NCBI RefSeq assembly: GCF_012277315.1
Contig: NZ_CP051157.1
Location: 1,127,279 to 1,191,278 of the forward strand
Length of the DNA stretch: 64,000 nt
From: Wolbachia endosymbiont of Ctenocephalides felis wCfeJ
GTDB taxonomy: Bacteria; Pseudomonadota; Alphaproteobacteria; Rickettsiales; Anaplasmataceae
Direction: 5' to 3'
The stretch's first letter is position 1; each line of letters starts with the position of its first letter. The translations under genes and the position numbers were made by a program. The notes under the pieces are model-generated. The model was given only the letters and a program-made list of their open reading frames with translations. It searched no databases and was not told where the DNA came from. Below, piece after piece: positions 9,541 to 18,008 of this stretch.

Positions 9541-9920
9541 TCATTCCAGTGCTTGATACTGGAATCCAGCGAAAAAAGTGGATCCCAGTATCAAGTACTG
9601 GGATGACAAGAAGAGGACACTGGGGTGACATCGTAGAGACTATAGGGATGACATCCACAACCCTGTCATTACAACGTGTAACGCTAGAACCCACAACCCT
9701 GTCATTCCAGCGCGTGACGCTGGAATCCAGTAGAAAACAGACTAGATCCCAGTGTCAAGCACTGGGATGACATTATAGGTGGCTACTCGGATGACATCAT
9801 TAGACTACTTGGATGACAGGAAAAGGGCCACTTGGATTACATCCACAACCTTGTCATTCCAGCGCTGGTCCATTTTCTGCAGGTGTCATTCCAGCGCGTG
9901 ACGCTGGGATCCGGCTACAA
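9538..9920 (+). repeat. Cluster of Wolbachia-type palindromic elements
   Basis: Several copies or partial copies of a palindromic element lie here. Its core is TGTCATTCCAGCGCGTGACG, followed by CTGGAATCCAG and GGATCCCAGTGTCA, and it ends in ATGACA. Copies begin near 9538, 9660, 9700 and 9882. Short open frames across this stretch are by-products of the repeats and show no protein similarity. The same element lies inside hemH at 41082-41153 and throughout 45.2-48.2 kb. Confidence 0.8.
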
Positions 9921-10200
9921 TGTTGAACAAAATATCTTAGAGTTTAAGAGAACAATTCCTAGAAGACTTTTACATCCAAAAAGAGGTAAATCGTGTTAGT
10001 GCTGCTTAAATAAGCCGATGTAATTGAATGGAACTCAATCAGACTATCTAAAATTGATAGACTGCAGGAAAACCAAAATACCGACATTATGGGAACAGCT
10101 CGAGAGGTTCTACGGCTCGACAGAAAAAGCTACTATGAAAACCTTGGGTTAAACTTACGTAAAGGTACACACCTAATTGAGAACTTACAAAAAAATTAAA
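9921..10200 (+). pseudogene. Possible degenerate coding remnant, unrecognised
   Basis: A plus-strand frame at about 10031-10200 reads WNSIRLSKIDRLQENQ and on through LRLDRKSYYENLGLNL to a TAA. A short frame before it contains FKRTIPRRLLHPKRGK. Both look more protein-like than the surrounding sequence but have no start context and are broken by stops. I do not recognise the parent gene; a phage or transposon gene is possible. The assignment is weak. Confidence 0.25.
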
Positions 10201-10228
10201 GCAAGTTTGTAGAATAACTGAGTCAATA

Positions 10229-10367
10229 GACTTCTTTCAAAATTGAGAGAAGGAGTATAAAATAATATATTGAAAGTGTGAATAAACGCGAATTTGGTTG
10301 ATTTAAGATTTCATTTGATGCTGCCATTCACAATTTTGAGCTCCCTATATGAATTTTGAAAGAAGTT
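10229..10367. mobile_element. Small inverted-repeat element (MITE-like)
   Basis: ACTTCTTTCAAAATT at 10230-10244 is the exact reverse complement of AATTTTGAAAGAAGT at 10352-10366. This gives a unit of about 138 bp with 15-bp perfect terminal inverted repeats and no coding capacity. It resembles a non-autonomous transposon derivative, but no second copy was seen in the window. Confidence 0.45.
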
Positions 10368-10674
10368 TAATGTTGTTTGAGAAAAATGGCATGAGAATAC
10401 TAGAACAAAAAGTACTGCTCAAAAATTCAAAAACTAGAAGAATAATCAACCTACTACTATCTTAAAAGAAGATGCTATACAAGTTTGGGTCCATACCAAC
10501 CCATTCTAAGCGAAACTTATTTCCACGACCCTTGGTTTTTGTTGCTAGATATGGGTATGTTGGTTAATATATTAACGAGATAGGTTGCTAAATTAATATT
10601 GCTAAACTTGGAAATAACAGGAAAATTTATGGTGATTTCATACTTTAAATATGGGTAAGGTTATTAATAACTTC

Positions 10675-10739
10675 AGCCCCTTTCATGTTGATCCAAAAAG
10701 GATCGAGTCAGTTACTTATAAGCTATCATGAAAAGGGCT
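10675..10739. repeat. Inverted repeat downstream of the orphan gene, possible terminator
   Basis: AGCCCCTTTCATG (10675-10687) pairs with CATGAAAAGGGCT (10727-10739) with one mismatch. Inside it GATCC and GGATC can form a second small stem. It lies about 25 bp beyond the 3' end of the minus-strand gene at 10764-11204. It could end that transcript, although no clear T-run follows. I see nothing else definable in 10368-10763. Confidence 0.4.
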
Positions 10740-10763
10740 TGTATCTACCTTAACAAATTATAT

Positions 10764-11204
10764 TTATGTAAAGTCTATCTCAACATGGAATTTATCTGGT
10801 AAGTCGTAATTGTTCCACTCACCAAATTTTATGCTTGAATTTGCTGCAGTGACTCCTTTCATATCCAATTCGGTTGTTAACCATTCATTATTTCTTGCTA
10901 ATATCTCTAGAGCCGTTACTGAAATGTTAATAGTTGCCTCTTTATCAACAGATGAGAGTGTGTGATTTTCGTTGTCTTTGATATTTATACCTTTAATTTT
11001 TAGATAATCCTCCGGTCCCTTTAAATATAATTCCAGCGTATTATTTGAAGGATCCAAAACACCTTTATAATCTTGCCCTGAAAATACTAGCTGCTCTTTA
11101 CTAGTTAATAACCCTTTAACATTGTTTCCAAAATTACTTGAACTTACATTTTCTTCATTTCCAACTTTAATACCAGTCAGTTTTCTTAATTTAATCTTTG
11201 CCAT
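10764..11204 (-). CDS. Hypothetical 146-residue protein next to the collagen-like gene
   Basis: I do not recognise this protein. It is 146 residues, without a signal peptide, membrane helix or cysteine, and appears to be a soluble beta-rich domain (many alternating hydrophobic residues, for example LELYLKGPEDYLKIKGINIK). The start is well supported by GAGG eight bases before the ATG. It lies 238 bp downstream of the 3' end of the collagen-like gene on the same strand, so the two may be transcribed together or act together. A secreted, phage-derived or structural partner role is possible, but there is no direct evidence. Confidence 0.7.
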   Translation of the reverse strand: MAKIKLRKLTGIKVGNEENVSSSNFGNNVKGLLTSKEQLVFSGQDYKGVLDPSNNTLELYLKGPEDYLKIKGINIKDNENHTLSSVDKEATINISVTALEILARNNEWLTTELDMKGVTAANSSIKFGEWNNYDLPDKFHVEIDFT

Positions 11205-11442
11205 TATCTTTTCCTCATAATTGATTAATTTCTACTTGTTTAATTGAAATTAGTTAAATTATTGTAAACCTAAGTGAAATTCATGTACATTGTGACCACA
11301 TTTGGAAATTAGAAAAGAACTGAGAGGTTTACCTGTAGTTGTTGGAAGGTTTAGGAAAATTTATTATGTTTCTTATTTATATTCCTAATAACATAAGTTG
11401 TTATTAGTTGTAAGAGCCTCTATGAATCACACAATTCATATG

Positions 11443-14400
11443 CTACAACTCGGGAATAGTATGAATAGCTATGTCGTTGTACTTTGTCAGGTAAAACTCA
11501 CTATCTGCATCTGTTACCTGATATTTTTCATCAATTTCAGCAGAAGTATAAGAGCGACATTGTGGTTCTTTATGATAATTGCAATGCATAAACTGGCCAT
11601 TTTGATTAAAGCAGCCAAATTCATTTAATGTGGCCATTTTTTTGCCTTTTCCATCACGTGTTAACTCAAACACAGCAGCTTCATATTTATCTGAACCTTG
11701 TTCAGCAAGCTCTCCTGCAATCAAGAATAATGGCCGATGGCTAATTAACTCACTAAGATTTGGATTATATTCTTTTTTCGCATGACTTAAACTGATAAAT
11801 TTATACTCATCTGGAACTCTTGAATACTCCGGATCATATTTTTTATACTCAAAAAACTCATTACCCCTTATATTACAAAAGGTTAATTTATAGTCGTCAT
11901 TACCAAAACCACTGCCCAATCTCACAACTTTTAAACAAAGGAAATCTTCAGGAATAACCACTTTCTCTTGTGTAGCATAATTATACATAACTAATTGATC
12001 ATCAAGCATGTAGTAACCTATCTTTGGCAGAGTAGCTACAACCTTATCGTCCAAAATAACCTTTGCCTCGTAGATACCTTCCGATAATTTTTCTCCTTTT
12101 TGCAAGGTAAATTTTGGTTTTAAGCTATCTACTATTTTTGATATATCACCACCTCCAAGATTTCCTTCATTCTTCAAAGTATCTGTAACCGCGTCTTTTA
12201 AATCCTGATTATTTGCCACAGCATCTTGTAAAACTTGATTACCATCAACTGCAGTTACCAGTGTATCTTTTTGCTTGCCAGTAAGTAATTGAGCAGCTAC
12301 TAAACTAGGGTCCGCACTTGTTCCATCTTTACCTGCTGGACCTTGTGGACCTGAATCTCCTTTTACGGCACTTTTAAAAATTTCGTCACCTTGCAAATTA
12401 GTTGCTACGGCATTTTGTAGATCTTGATTACCAGCAACTTCAGTCACTAGTGTATCTTTTTTATCACCAGTAAGTAATTGAGCAGCTACTCCTTCCTGTA
12501 AATCTGGATCATTTACTAAGACTCCTTTATTTTGGCGTTTTATATTAAGAAGAGCTTGACCTAATTCATTTGCTTTTTTAGCTATTAATTCTTGAGCTAT
12601 AGAATTTTGAAAATTTTCATCATTCTTTAAACTATCTGTAACTATACCTCTTAAACCTGAATTACCTGCTATAGAAGATTGAAAACTGCTGTCATGAACC
12701 AATTTTCTAGCAACCTCTGCAGGATTAACGTCTTTACCTTTTGGTCCTACTGGTCCTGGCTGGCCATCTTCGCCTCTAATTTCTCGTTTAAATCTACTGT
12801 CATGCTTTAGTCTATTCACAATTTCTAAGGGATTGGCGTCTTCACCTTTTACTCCCTTGATACTCTTTTTAAAATCTTCATCAGACTTCAGTAGATTTCC
12901 CACACCGCTCTTAAATCCTCCATCTATATTTAGCAAGTATTTTACAGCATTCTGAAATTTGATATCTTTTGCAATTTCGTTTGAGATATTATACCTCTTA
13001 CTGCTTTCAGTAGCTAACTCTTGTGCAACGTCTATAGGATTAGCATCTTCACCTTTTGCTCCCTTGATACTCTTTTTAAAATCTTCATCAGACTTCAGTA
13101 GATTTCCCACACCGCTCTTAAATCCTCCATCTATATTTAGCAAGTATTTTACAGCATTCTGAAATTTGATATCTTTTGCAATTTCGTTTGAGATATTATA
13201 CCTCTTACTGCTGTCAGTGGCTAACTCTTGTGCAACATCTATGGGATTAGCATCTTCGCCTTTTGGACCTTGTTCTCCTTTTTCGCCTCTAATTTCTCGT
13301 TTAAATCTACTATCACGTTTTAGTCTATTAACAATCTCTAAAGGATTAGCATCCTCTCCTTTTGGACCTGCTAGACCTGGTTTACCATCACTACCAGACT
13401 TGCCTTCTAAACCTTGTTCACCTTTTTCACCTCTAACTTCTCGTTTAAATCTACCGTCATGTTTTAGCCTATTCACAATTTCTAAAGGATTAGCATCCTC
13501 ACCCTTTACAGAACCTTGAAAATCTGGATCACCTTTTAAATTAGTTGCTACAGCATCTTGTAGACCTTTATTGCCCGCAACTTCAGTCACTAGTGTATCT
13601 TTTTTATCACCAGTAAGTAATTGAGCAGCTACTAAACTAGGGTTCGGACTTGTTCCATCTTTACCTGGGTCTCCTTTTACAGAACCTTGAAATATCTTAT
13701 CACCCTTTAACTGATTTACCACTGTAGTTCTTAGATTTGAATCACTTGCCACAGCTTTTCGAAAATTACCGTCTCTGTTTAGCAAAGATTTTACAGCATT
13801 TTGAAAATCCTCTTCATCTACAATTGCTCTTGATATACTAGACTTCTTGGTGCTATCAGTGGCTAATTCGCTTGCTATTTTTTTTATGTTATTATCAACC
13901 AAACACCCTAATTGCCTTATATCTGAACACATGCTATTATCAATGTTAACTTCGGGTAGAACTTCTCTAAATTCAGGCAGAACTTCTCTTATATTTGAAT
14001 GTTCAAGCAGTGCTGACCTTAAATGGACATTAAAACTATCTTTGTAAATGTCGCTAATGTCTATTATTTCTCCTGCTGCATTAATAGGTTCTCCTCCGCT
14101 GTTACTAAAATAGGCTAAAAACTCATTGCCCCTCTTTTCAACCAATACATAAGTATAAAGGTTTAGATCTTTTTCATCATGGCGGTTACCACTTGTGGGT
14201 ATTTTATATAAGAGACCTTTTAGGCCATAACCTATAAAAATAGATTCCAATTTACAGATCTCAATTCCTTCACATGTAACTTTGGGTGTATAATAATTTA
14301 GATACTTTCCATCTGAAATTATCTTTTCTCCTATCTCTAATTTAATTTTTTTATTATAGTAGTTTTTTAAGTTAATGTCCTTATTCAGTATCAACGATCT

Positions 14401-14736
14401 AGGCAAAATAACCCTCGCACCTCCATTGGTATCGTATAAGGAGATCCGGTACTCACAGTTATCATTAAGTACTACTTGGGCTTCTACTGAATCGAAGTTC
14501 AAAGTGTGCAGAAGCATTCTTTCACTCATACAGAAGTTGTCAGTATTATTACTAACCCAACATAGAACTTGTCGTATATTGCCAATTTCATCAATGCCGC
14601 ATGTTCCAAAGTTAGCATGGCAGAATTTAATTTCTTTATTGTAATGTACAGACTTGAGCTCTATTTTTGTTAGGCCCCTATCACCATTAGATACTATTTT
14701 TTGACTATTTCTTATCTCAAACAAGTACCTTGTCAT
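11443..14736 (-). CDS. Large collagen-like repeat protein
   Basis: This 1097-residue protein has three parts. Residues 1 to about 260 form a non-repetitive, probably globular domain with several cysteines. Residues about 290-880 alternate short collagen-type Gly-X-Y runs (such as GEKGEQGPKGED and GDPGKDGTSP) with about 35- to 70-residue modules built on phrases like LVAAQLLTGDKKDTLV and ANPLEIVNRLKHD. The last roughly 200 residues form another globular domain rich in Tyr, Phe and Asp. No signal peptide or membrane helix is apparent. Gly-X-Y stretches form triple helices in known bacterial and phage-tail collagens, so a trimeric fibre is a reasonable inference. A phage tail fibre, surface fibre or secreted host-interaction protein are all possible. 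One 207-bp segment is tandemly duplicated. Confidence 0.8.
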   Translation of the reverse strand: MTRYLFEIRNSQKIVSNGDRGLTKIELKSVHYNKEIKFCHANFGTCGIDEIGNIRQVLCWVSNNTDNFCMSERMLLHTLNFDSVEAQVVLNDNCEYRISLYDTNGGARVILPRSLILNKDINLKNYYNKKIKLEIGEKIISDGKYLNYYTPKVTCEGIEICKLESIFIGYGLKGLLYKIPTSGNRHDEKDLNLYTYVLVEKRGNEFLAYFSNSGGEPINAAGEIIDISDIYKDSFNVHLRSALLEHSNIREVLPEFREVLPEVNIDNSMCSDIRQLGCLVDNNIKKIASELATDSTKKSSISRAIVDEEDFQNAVKSLLNRDGNFRKAVASDSNLRTTVVNQLKGDKIFQGSVKGDPGKDGTSPNPSLVAAQLLTGDKKDTLVTEVAGNKGLQDAVATNLKGDPDFQGSVKGEDANPLEIVNRLKHDGRFKREVRGEKGEQGLEGKSGSDGKPGLAGPKGEDANPLEIVNRLKRDSRFKREIRGEKGEQGPKGEDANPIDVAQELATDSSKRYNISNEIAKDIKFQNAVKYLLNIDGGFKSGVGNLLKSDEDFKKSIKGAKGEDANPIDVAQELATESSKRYNISNEIAKDIKFQNAVKYLLNIDGGFKSGVGNLLKSDEDFKKSIKGVKGEDANPLEIVNRLKHDSRFKREIRGEDGQPGPVGPKGKDVNPAEVARKLVHDSSFQSSIAGNSGLRGIVTDSLKNDENFQNSIAQELIAKKANELGQALLNIKRQNKGVLVNDPDLQEGVAAQLLTGDKKDTLVTEVAGNQDLQNAVATNLQGDEIFKSAVKGDSGPQGPAGKDGTSADPSLVAAQLLTGKQKDTLVTAVDGNQVLQDAVANNQDLKDAVTDTLKNEGNLGGGDISKIVDSLKPKFTLQKGEKLSEGIYEAKVILDDKVVATLPKIGYYMLDDQLVMYNYATQEKVVIPEDFLCLKVVRLGSGFGNDDYKLTFCNIRGNEFFEYKKYDPEYSRVPDEYKFISLSHAKKEYNPNLSELISHRPLFLIAGELAEQGSDKYEAAVFELTRDGKGKKMATLNEFGCFNQNGQFMHCNYHKEPQCRSYTSAEIDEKYQVTDADSEFYLTKYNDIAIHTIPEL

Positions 14737-14948
14737 CTTTTCTACAATTTGATTTTACTGTAAACAAACATTCTTAAGCTAGAGACTTAGCACATAACAA
14801 TTAAAAAAGAGCTAATCAACTTAGCTAGCAGATGTGGTGCATGCCCCAGAAAGTAGAGCCTACGGACAGTGACCTTATCAAAAAAAAGCGGAGAAAAAGT
14901 TAAGATGCTTTTAGATGTGAACATTCATAGCAAAAGTTTCCATGATGT

Positions 14949-15437
14949 CTAGATCGAACTCTGTTTAATCCACTCTTCTTCAGTTAGTATTTTTATACCT
15001 AGCTTAACAGCTTCCTGATACTTTGACCCGGGATCTTTTCCTACAATAACAAAATCTGTATTTTGGGACACACTAGAGCTCACTTTTGCTCCTAAAGATT
15101 CGGTTTTTTCCTGAGCTTCCTTTCTCTTCATTGTCAAGAAAGTTCCAGTAAACACCACTATTTTTCCGCTAAAAATGGAATTGCTAGTATTATCACTTAC
15201 AGATAAAATAGTTAATTGACTCGCAAGGTTATTTACCATTTCAACATTACCCTCTTTAGAGAAAAATTTCTCTAGGGAATATATAATCTCTCCACTGATA
15301 CCTATTATTCTAATTAGTTGATCAGAAACCTCGTTTTCATAAGGTAACTGAATCATTACAGAATGCCAACTTTCGTAAAATTTATAGTGGTTGGCTTGTA
15401 TCTTGAAGAAAGCATCTAATGTTTTAAGCTTAAGCAT
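14949..15437 (-). pseudogene. ligA: C-terminal fragment of NAD-dependent DNA ligase (BRCT end)
   Basis: The 162 codons match only the end of LigA. Helix-hairpin-helix-like sequence comes first (residues about 1-85, with LDAFFKIQANHYKFYESWHS), then a BRCT domain (residues about 90-160). The BRCT contains FSGKIVVFTGTFLTMKRKEA, LGAKVSSSVSQNTDFVIVG and a final WIKQ. A full LigA is about 670 residues. The adenylation domain with its KxDG lysine and the OB fold are missing, and an in-frame TAA lies about 14 codons upstream of the first ATG. The fragment cannot ligate DNA on its own. An inverted-repeat element lies about 100 bp upstream. A complete ligA is presumably elsewhere in the genome. Confidence 0.8.
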
Positions 15438-15534
15438 CAGATGGAGAATGGAACAACTTTGGTGGTCTGCTTAGATATAAAATCTGTCTGCTAGATAAGA
15501 GCTCTCTTCTCAAAGGTATAGGCTGAACGGTCAA

Positions 15535-15658
15535 TGGCGTCAACTTAAGTAAAAACGTCAGTGACTGTGTTCTCTCTATAGCTGCAATAAGGTAGATAAG
15601 TCCAAGCGCCATCGTGCCTTTAGGAAAGTTGCTGATGGAGGCTCTTAAGTTGACGCCA
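15535..15658. mobile_element. MITE-like element with 15-bp terminal inverted repeats, copy 1
   Basis: TGGCGTCAACTTAAG (15535-15549) and its exact reverse complement (15644-15658) bound a 124-bp unit. A second, diverged copy of nearly the same length occupies 47774-47898, so this is a dispersed element. It has no intact gene. A short minus-strand frame across it, starting MALGLIYLIAAIERTQS, may be a leftover of a transposase end. It sits between the ligA fragment and the DUF2460 gene. Confidence 0.75.
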
Positions 15659-15665
15659 TGATACG

Positions 15666-16265
15666 CTAACTAAGCTTTACCTCCACTAGTGGAATGTTGT
15701 TCCAACTGCTGCTACCGTAGTTATCAATAGAGGTGTTTAGGTAGTCTGTGTCAAAGCGCACAGGTACATCAAATTCAAAGCTTGCAGTGATTATTGCATC
15801 TTTCACTGGTGGTTTCATAAATGTTATTTCTCCAGTTGAATAATCTACTGAGTGTTTATTCTCTTCTTTACCGTCTAAATAGATCTTGACTGTGCCATGT
15901 ACTGGCTTTTTAATCATACGCATATGCTTGTCTTTCCCACTTATGTAAGTTTTAATCAGTTGAAAAGTTGTTTTTTTATTGTCTCCTCTTCCAATCTCTT
16001 GGTCGGTAACTGTAAAGTCTGACCAATCTTTGAAACGAAACCCTATTGCCTTGCCTCTTCGTGCATGAAAAAATTTTATAAGTTCTGTTAGCTGCTCGTT
16101 CGACCTGACTCCACAAGCTATATTATATTTAGCACGCGCATGAGACCAATTAATGTTGCGTTGTTCGCAACCATTATGAGTTGTTACAACATCAGTAGAA
16201 AACTCTGGTCCTCCAGTGGAGCCGTAAGATATATTCTCTGGAAATCTAATTTCTGTAAATGACAT
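15666..16265 (-). CDS. Phage or gene-transfer-agent protein, DUF2460 family
   Basis: From the ATG at 16263-16265, preceded by a perfect AGGAGG, the product is 199 residues long. It has the features of the DUF2460 / TIGR02217 family found in phage tails and in the Rhodobacter-type gene transfer agent. These are MSFTEIRFPENISYGSTGGP at the N-terminus, the R.N.SHARAKYN motif and FFHARRGKAIGFRFKDWSD in the middle. In a gene transfer agent it lies in the distal tail and baseplate block, but here no neighbouring tail genes remain. A longer frame starting at 16352 lacks a ribosome site. The gene is intact, which suggests retained function or recent decay of the rest of the cluster. Confidence 0.85.
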   Translation of the reverse strand: MSFTEIRFPENISYGSTGGPEFSTDVVTTHNGCEQRNINWSHARAKYNIACGVRSNEQLTELIKFFHARRGKAIGFRFKDWSDFTVTDQEIGRGDNKKTTFQLIKTYISGKDKHMRMIKKPVHGTVKIYLDGKEENKHSVDYSTGEITFMKPPVKDAIITASFEFDVPVRFDTDYLNTSIDNYGSSSWNNIPLVEVKLS

Positions 16266-16339
16266 ATGTCCTCCTGTGAAAATAGAATTGAAGTAATTTT
16301 GGCTTAATAACATGCTAATTACCCGATCAAAAAGCACAA

Positions 16340-16455
16340 CTACTAATGTCATTCAAGTAGCTGACACTGGAGTTCAGCCTTTATTACGTAACTGCTTGAT
16401 TTTATTTTAAGTTAAGTTAAATTTTCTGGATCCTAGTACCTAGGATAACACCCTT
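16340..16455. repeat. Degenerate palindromic element remnant
   Basis: Pieces such as GTCATTCAAGTAGCTGACACTGG and GGATCCTAGTACCTAGGATAACACC resemble worn copies of the TGTCATTCCAG palindromic element. They fill part of the 347-bp gap between the DUF2460 gene and dsbA2. The remainder of the gap holds no recognisable feature. Confidence 0.45.
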
Positions 16456-16612
16456 CTCCGGTCGAGACTACACTCAAACCACAATGTTTATATATTGTCT
16501 ACTAGAATGCAATTCGAGTAATAAAACTGCCATAATTACCATACCTACAGCTACTGTACTTAGGTTCACTTGTGTCGTCAAGTAAAAAATAAAATTTTAT
16601 GGCAAGTTAAAA

Positions 16613-17371
16613 TTAGTCCTGCTTATGGCTTAATTCATCCACTTTTTTGCGCAATACATCCAAATCAGTTGCTCCTACAAACAGACTATCCCCTATTATC
16701 AAAAAGGGTGTACCGCCTACGCCCAGTTTCTTTACTAAAAGTCTGCTGCTGTTTATCATCTGCTCAATTTCATCTGCATTATTTTGCATGGAGTTTTTAA
16801 AATCATCCTCATTAATCCCTATATTTTTCACTATACCTAGTATAATTTCATCCGAAAATTCTCCTTTGTGACTTAAAGCGGCATAGTGAAAATCTAAATA
16901 TTTGTCTTTGTCAACGAAATAGACAGCTAAAGCACTCTTTGCTGCCTTTAAAGAGTTGTTACCGAGTATTGGAGCATCCCTGAAGATATACTTAACCTTG
17001 CCATCACTGATCAACTGCTCTATGTCATCTTTGATGGCTTTGCAATATCCACAAGCATAGTCAAAGAAACCTACGGCTATAACTTTACTATTTTTGTTTC
17101 CTGAATAAGGATAAGCGGAATCGAATATTTCACTTTTGTACTGTAAAATTTCACTTTTAGTCGCATTATCCCGAGCAGTATAGCTGCTTTTAATCGACTC
17201 CTCTCGGAGAGCTTTTATAATCCTATCAAAGTTTCTACTGATATAGTCATCTAATCTCTTACCTATTTGATCATCACTTAGAGTTTGACTGCGATGTGAA
17301 AGCCAATTGTTTATTACCGGTAAACTTGCTACTGCCAATATAAAAATCAATAAAAATGATATTCTAGACAT
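16613..17371 (-). CDS. dsbA2: DsbA-like thiol:disulfide oxidoreductase/isomerase, alpha-DsbA2 type
   Basis: This 252-residue secreted or periplasmic protein has an N-terminal hydrophobic anchor or signal (residues 4-20). A helical segment (residues about 33-75) precedes a thioredoxin fold with the active site CGYC at residues 107-110. The cis-proline loop GVGGTPFLIIG is near residue 220. Wolbachia has two DsbA-like proteins; the second, alpha-DsbA2, is described as a trimeric isomerase with an extra N-terminal helical region and a CGYC site like that of DsbC. Both features are seen here. It should form or rearrange disulfides in exported proteins. The gene is single, on the minus strand, with repeats on both sides. 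Confidence 0.88.
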   Translation of the reverse strand: MSRISFLLIFILAVASLPVINNWLSHRSQTLSDDQIGKRLDDYISRNFDRIIKALREESIKSSYTARDNATKSEILQYKSEIFDSAYPYSGNKNSKVIAVGFFDYACGYCKAIKDDIEQLISDGKVKYIFRDAPILGNNSLKAAKSALAVYFVDKDKYLDFHYAALSHKGEFSDEIILGIVKNIGINEDDFKNSMQNNADEIEQMINSSRLLVKKLGVGGTPFLIIGDSLFVGATDLDVLRKKVDELSHKQD

Positions 17372-18008
17372 AAACTTATTAAAGAACTTACAATATAAAA
17401 TTTTCAGTACACATCACCTTTATACTAAAAGAAGTATCTAATGCTAATATACAAAAGTATTTGTATCAAGTGTATTTTATAGCCAATTTTGCCTCAAATG
17501 CAAACTTTACGCACAATAAAAGCTAAGCACGTTACCACAAAAGAAAATTTGGTAGCACAATGGCTAGAGCACTCTAGGATAGCCAATTATAAGATATTCC
17601 TTCCTTTACCGCTGCGTATAATAGCTGTAAGCGCCGCAGAAAATAGTTTTTTCCTTTGTTGATCGAGTTTATAGTCGGCGTTGTGCAGACTCGTAAATGT
17701 TGCATTATCTGCACTTTATCAGCATAATGTAAAAGCAACGTAATGCAGATATTATGCTGATAAAATTTATGCTAAATTATGCAATTACCTCTAAAATTGC
17801 TAGTTGTCTTATGAGGATTGAAGCAGCAAAAGTGTTATATTAGAATCTTGCATAACTTGTTTTGTGATTTTGCATCAAGACTTGCTTAAATTCCCGTGCA
17901 AATATTATATATTTTGATTCTATCTACAAGGCTTGCATGTCAGCTACACCAACGAAAGTTTACTTCACGACACCTGATTGGTAGGCTCAAATTGCAATAC
18001 TCATACAG
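17372..18008. other. 637-bp intergenic stretch containing a strong inverted repeat
   Basis: No convincing gene is present. TTTATCAGCATAAT (17715-17728) and ATTATGCTGATAAA (17751-17764) form a perfect 14-bp inverted repeat around a 22-base loop, and CATTATCTGCA and TGCAGATA words lie between and before the arms. A smaller palindrome, TGGCTA with TAGCCA enclosing CTAGAG and CTCTAG, lies at about 17561-17585. These could be a transcription terminator, a protein-binding site or an old element end. Confidence 0.5.

Noticed and set aside
9494-9770. Overlapping plus- and minus-strand open frames of about 70 codons
   Set aside because: Both run through palindromic elements and have no conserved protein features.
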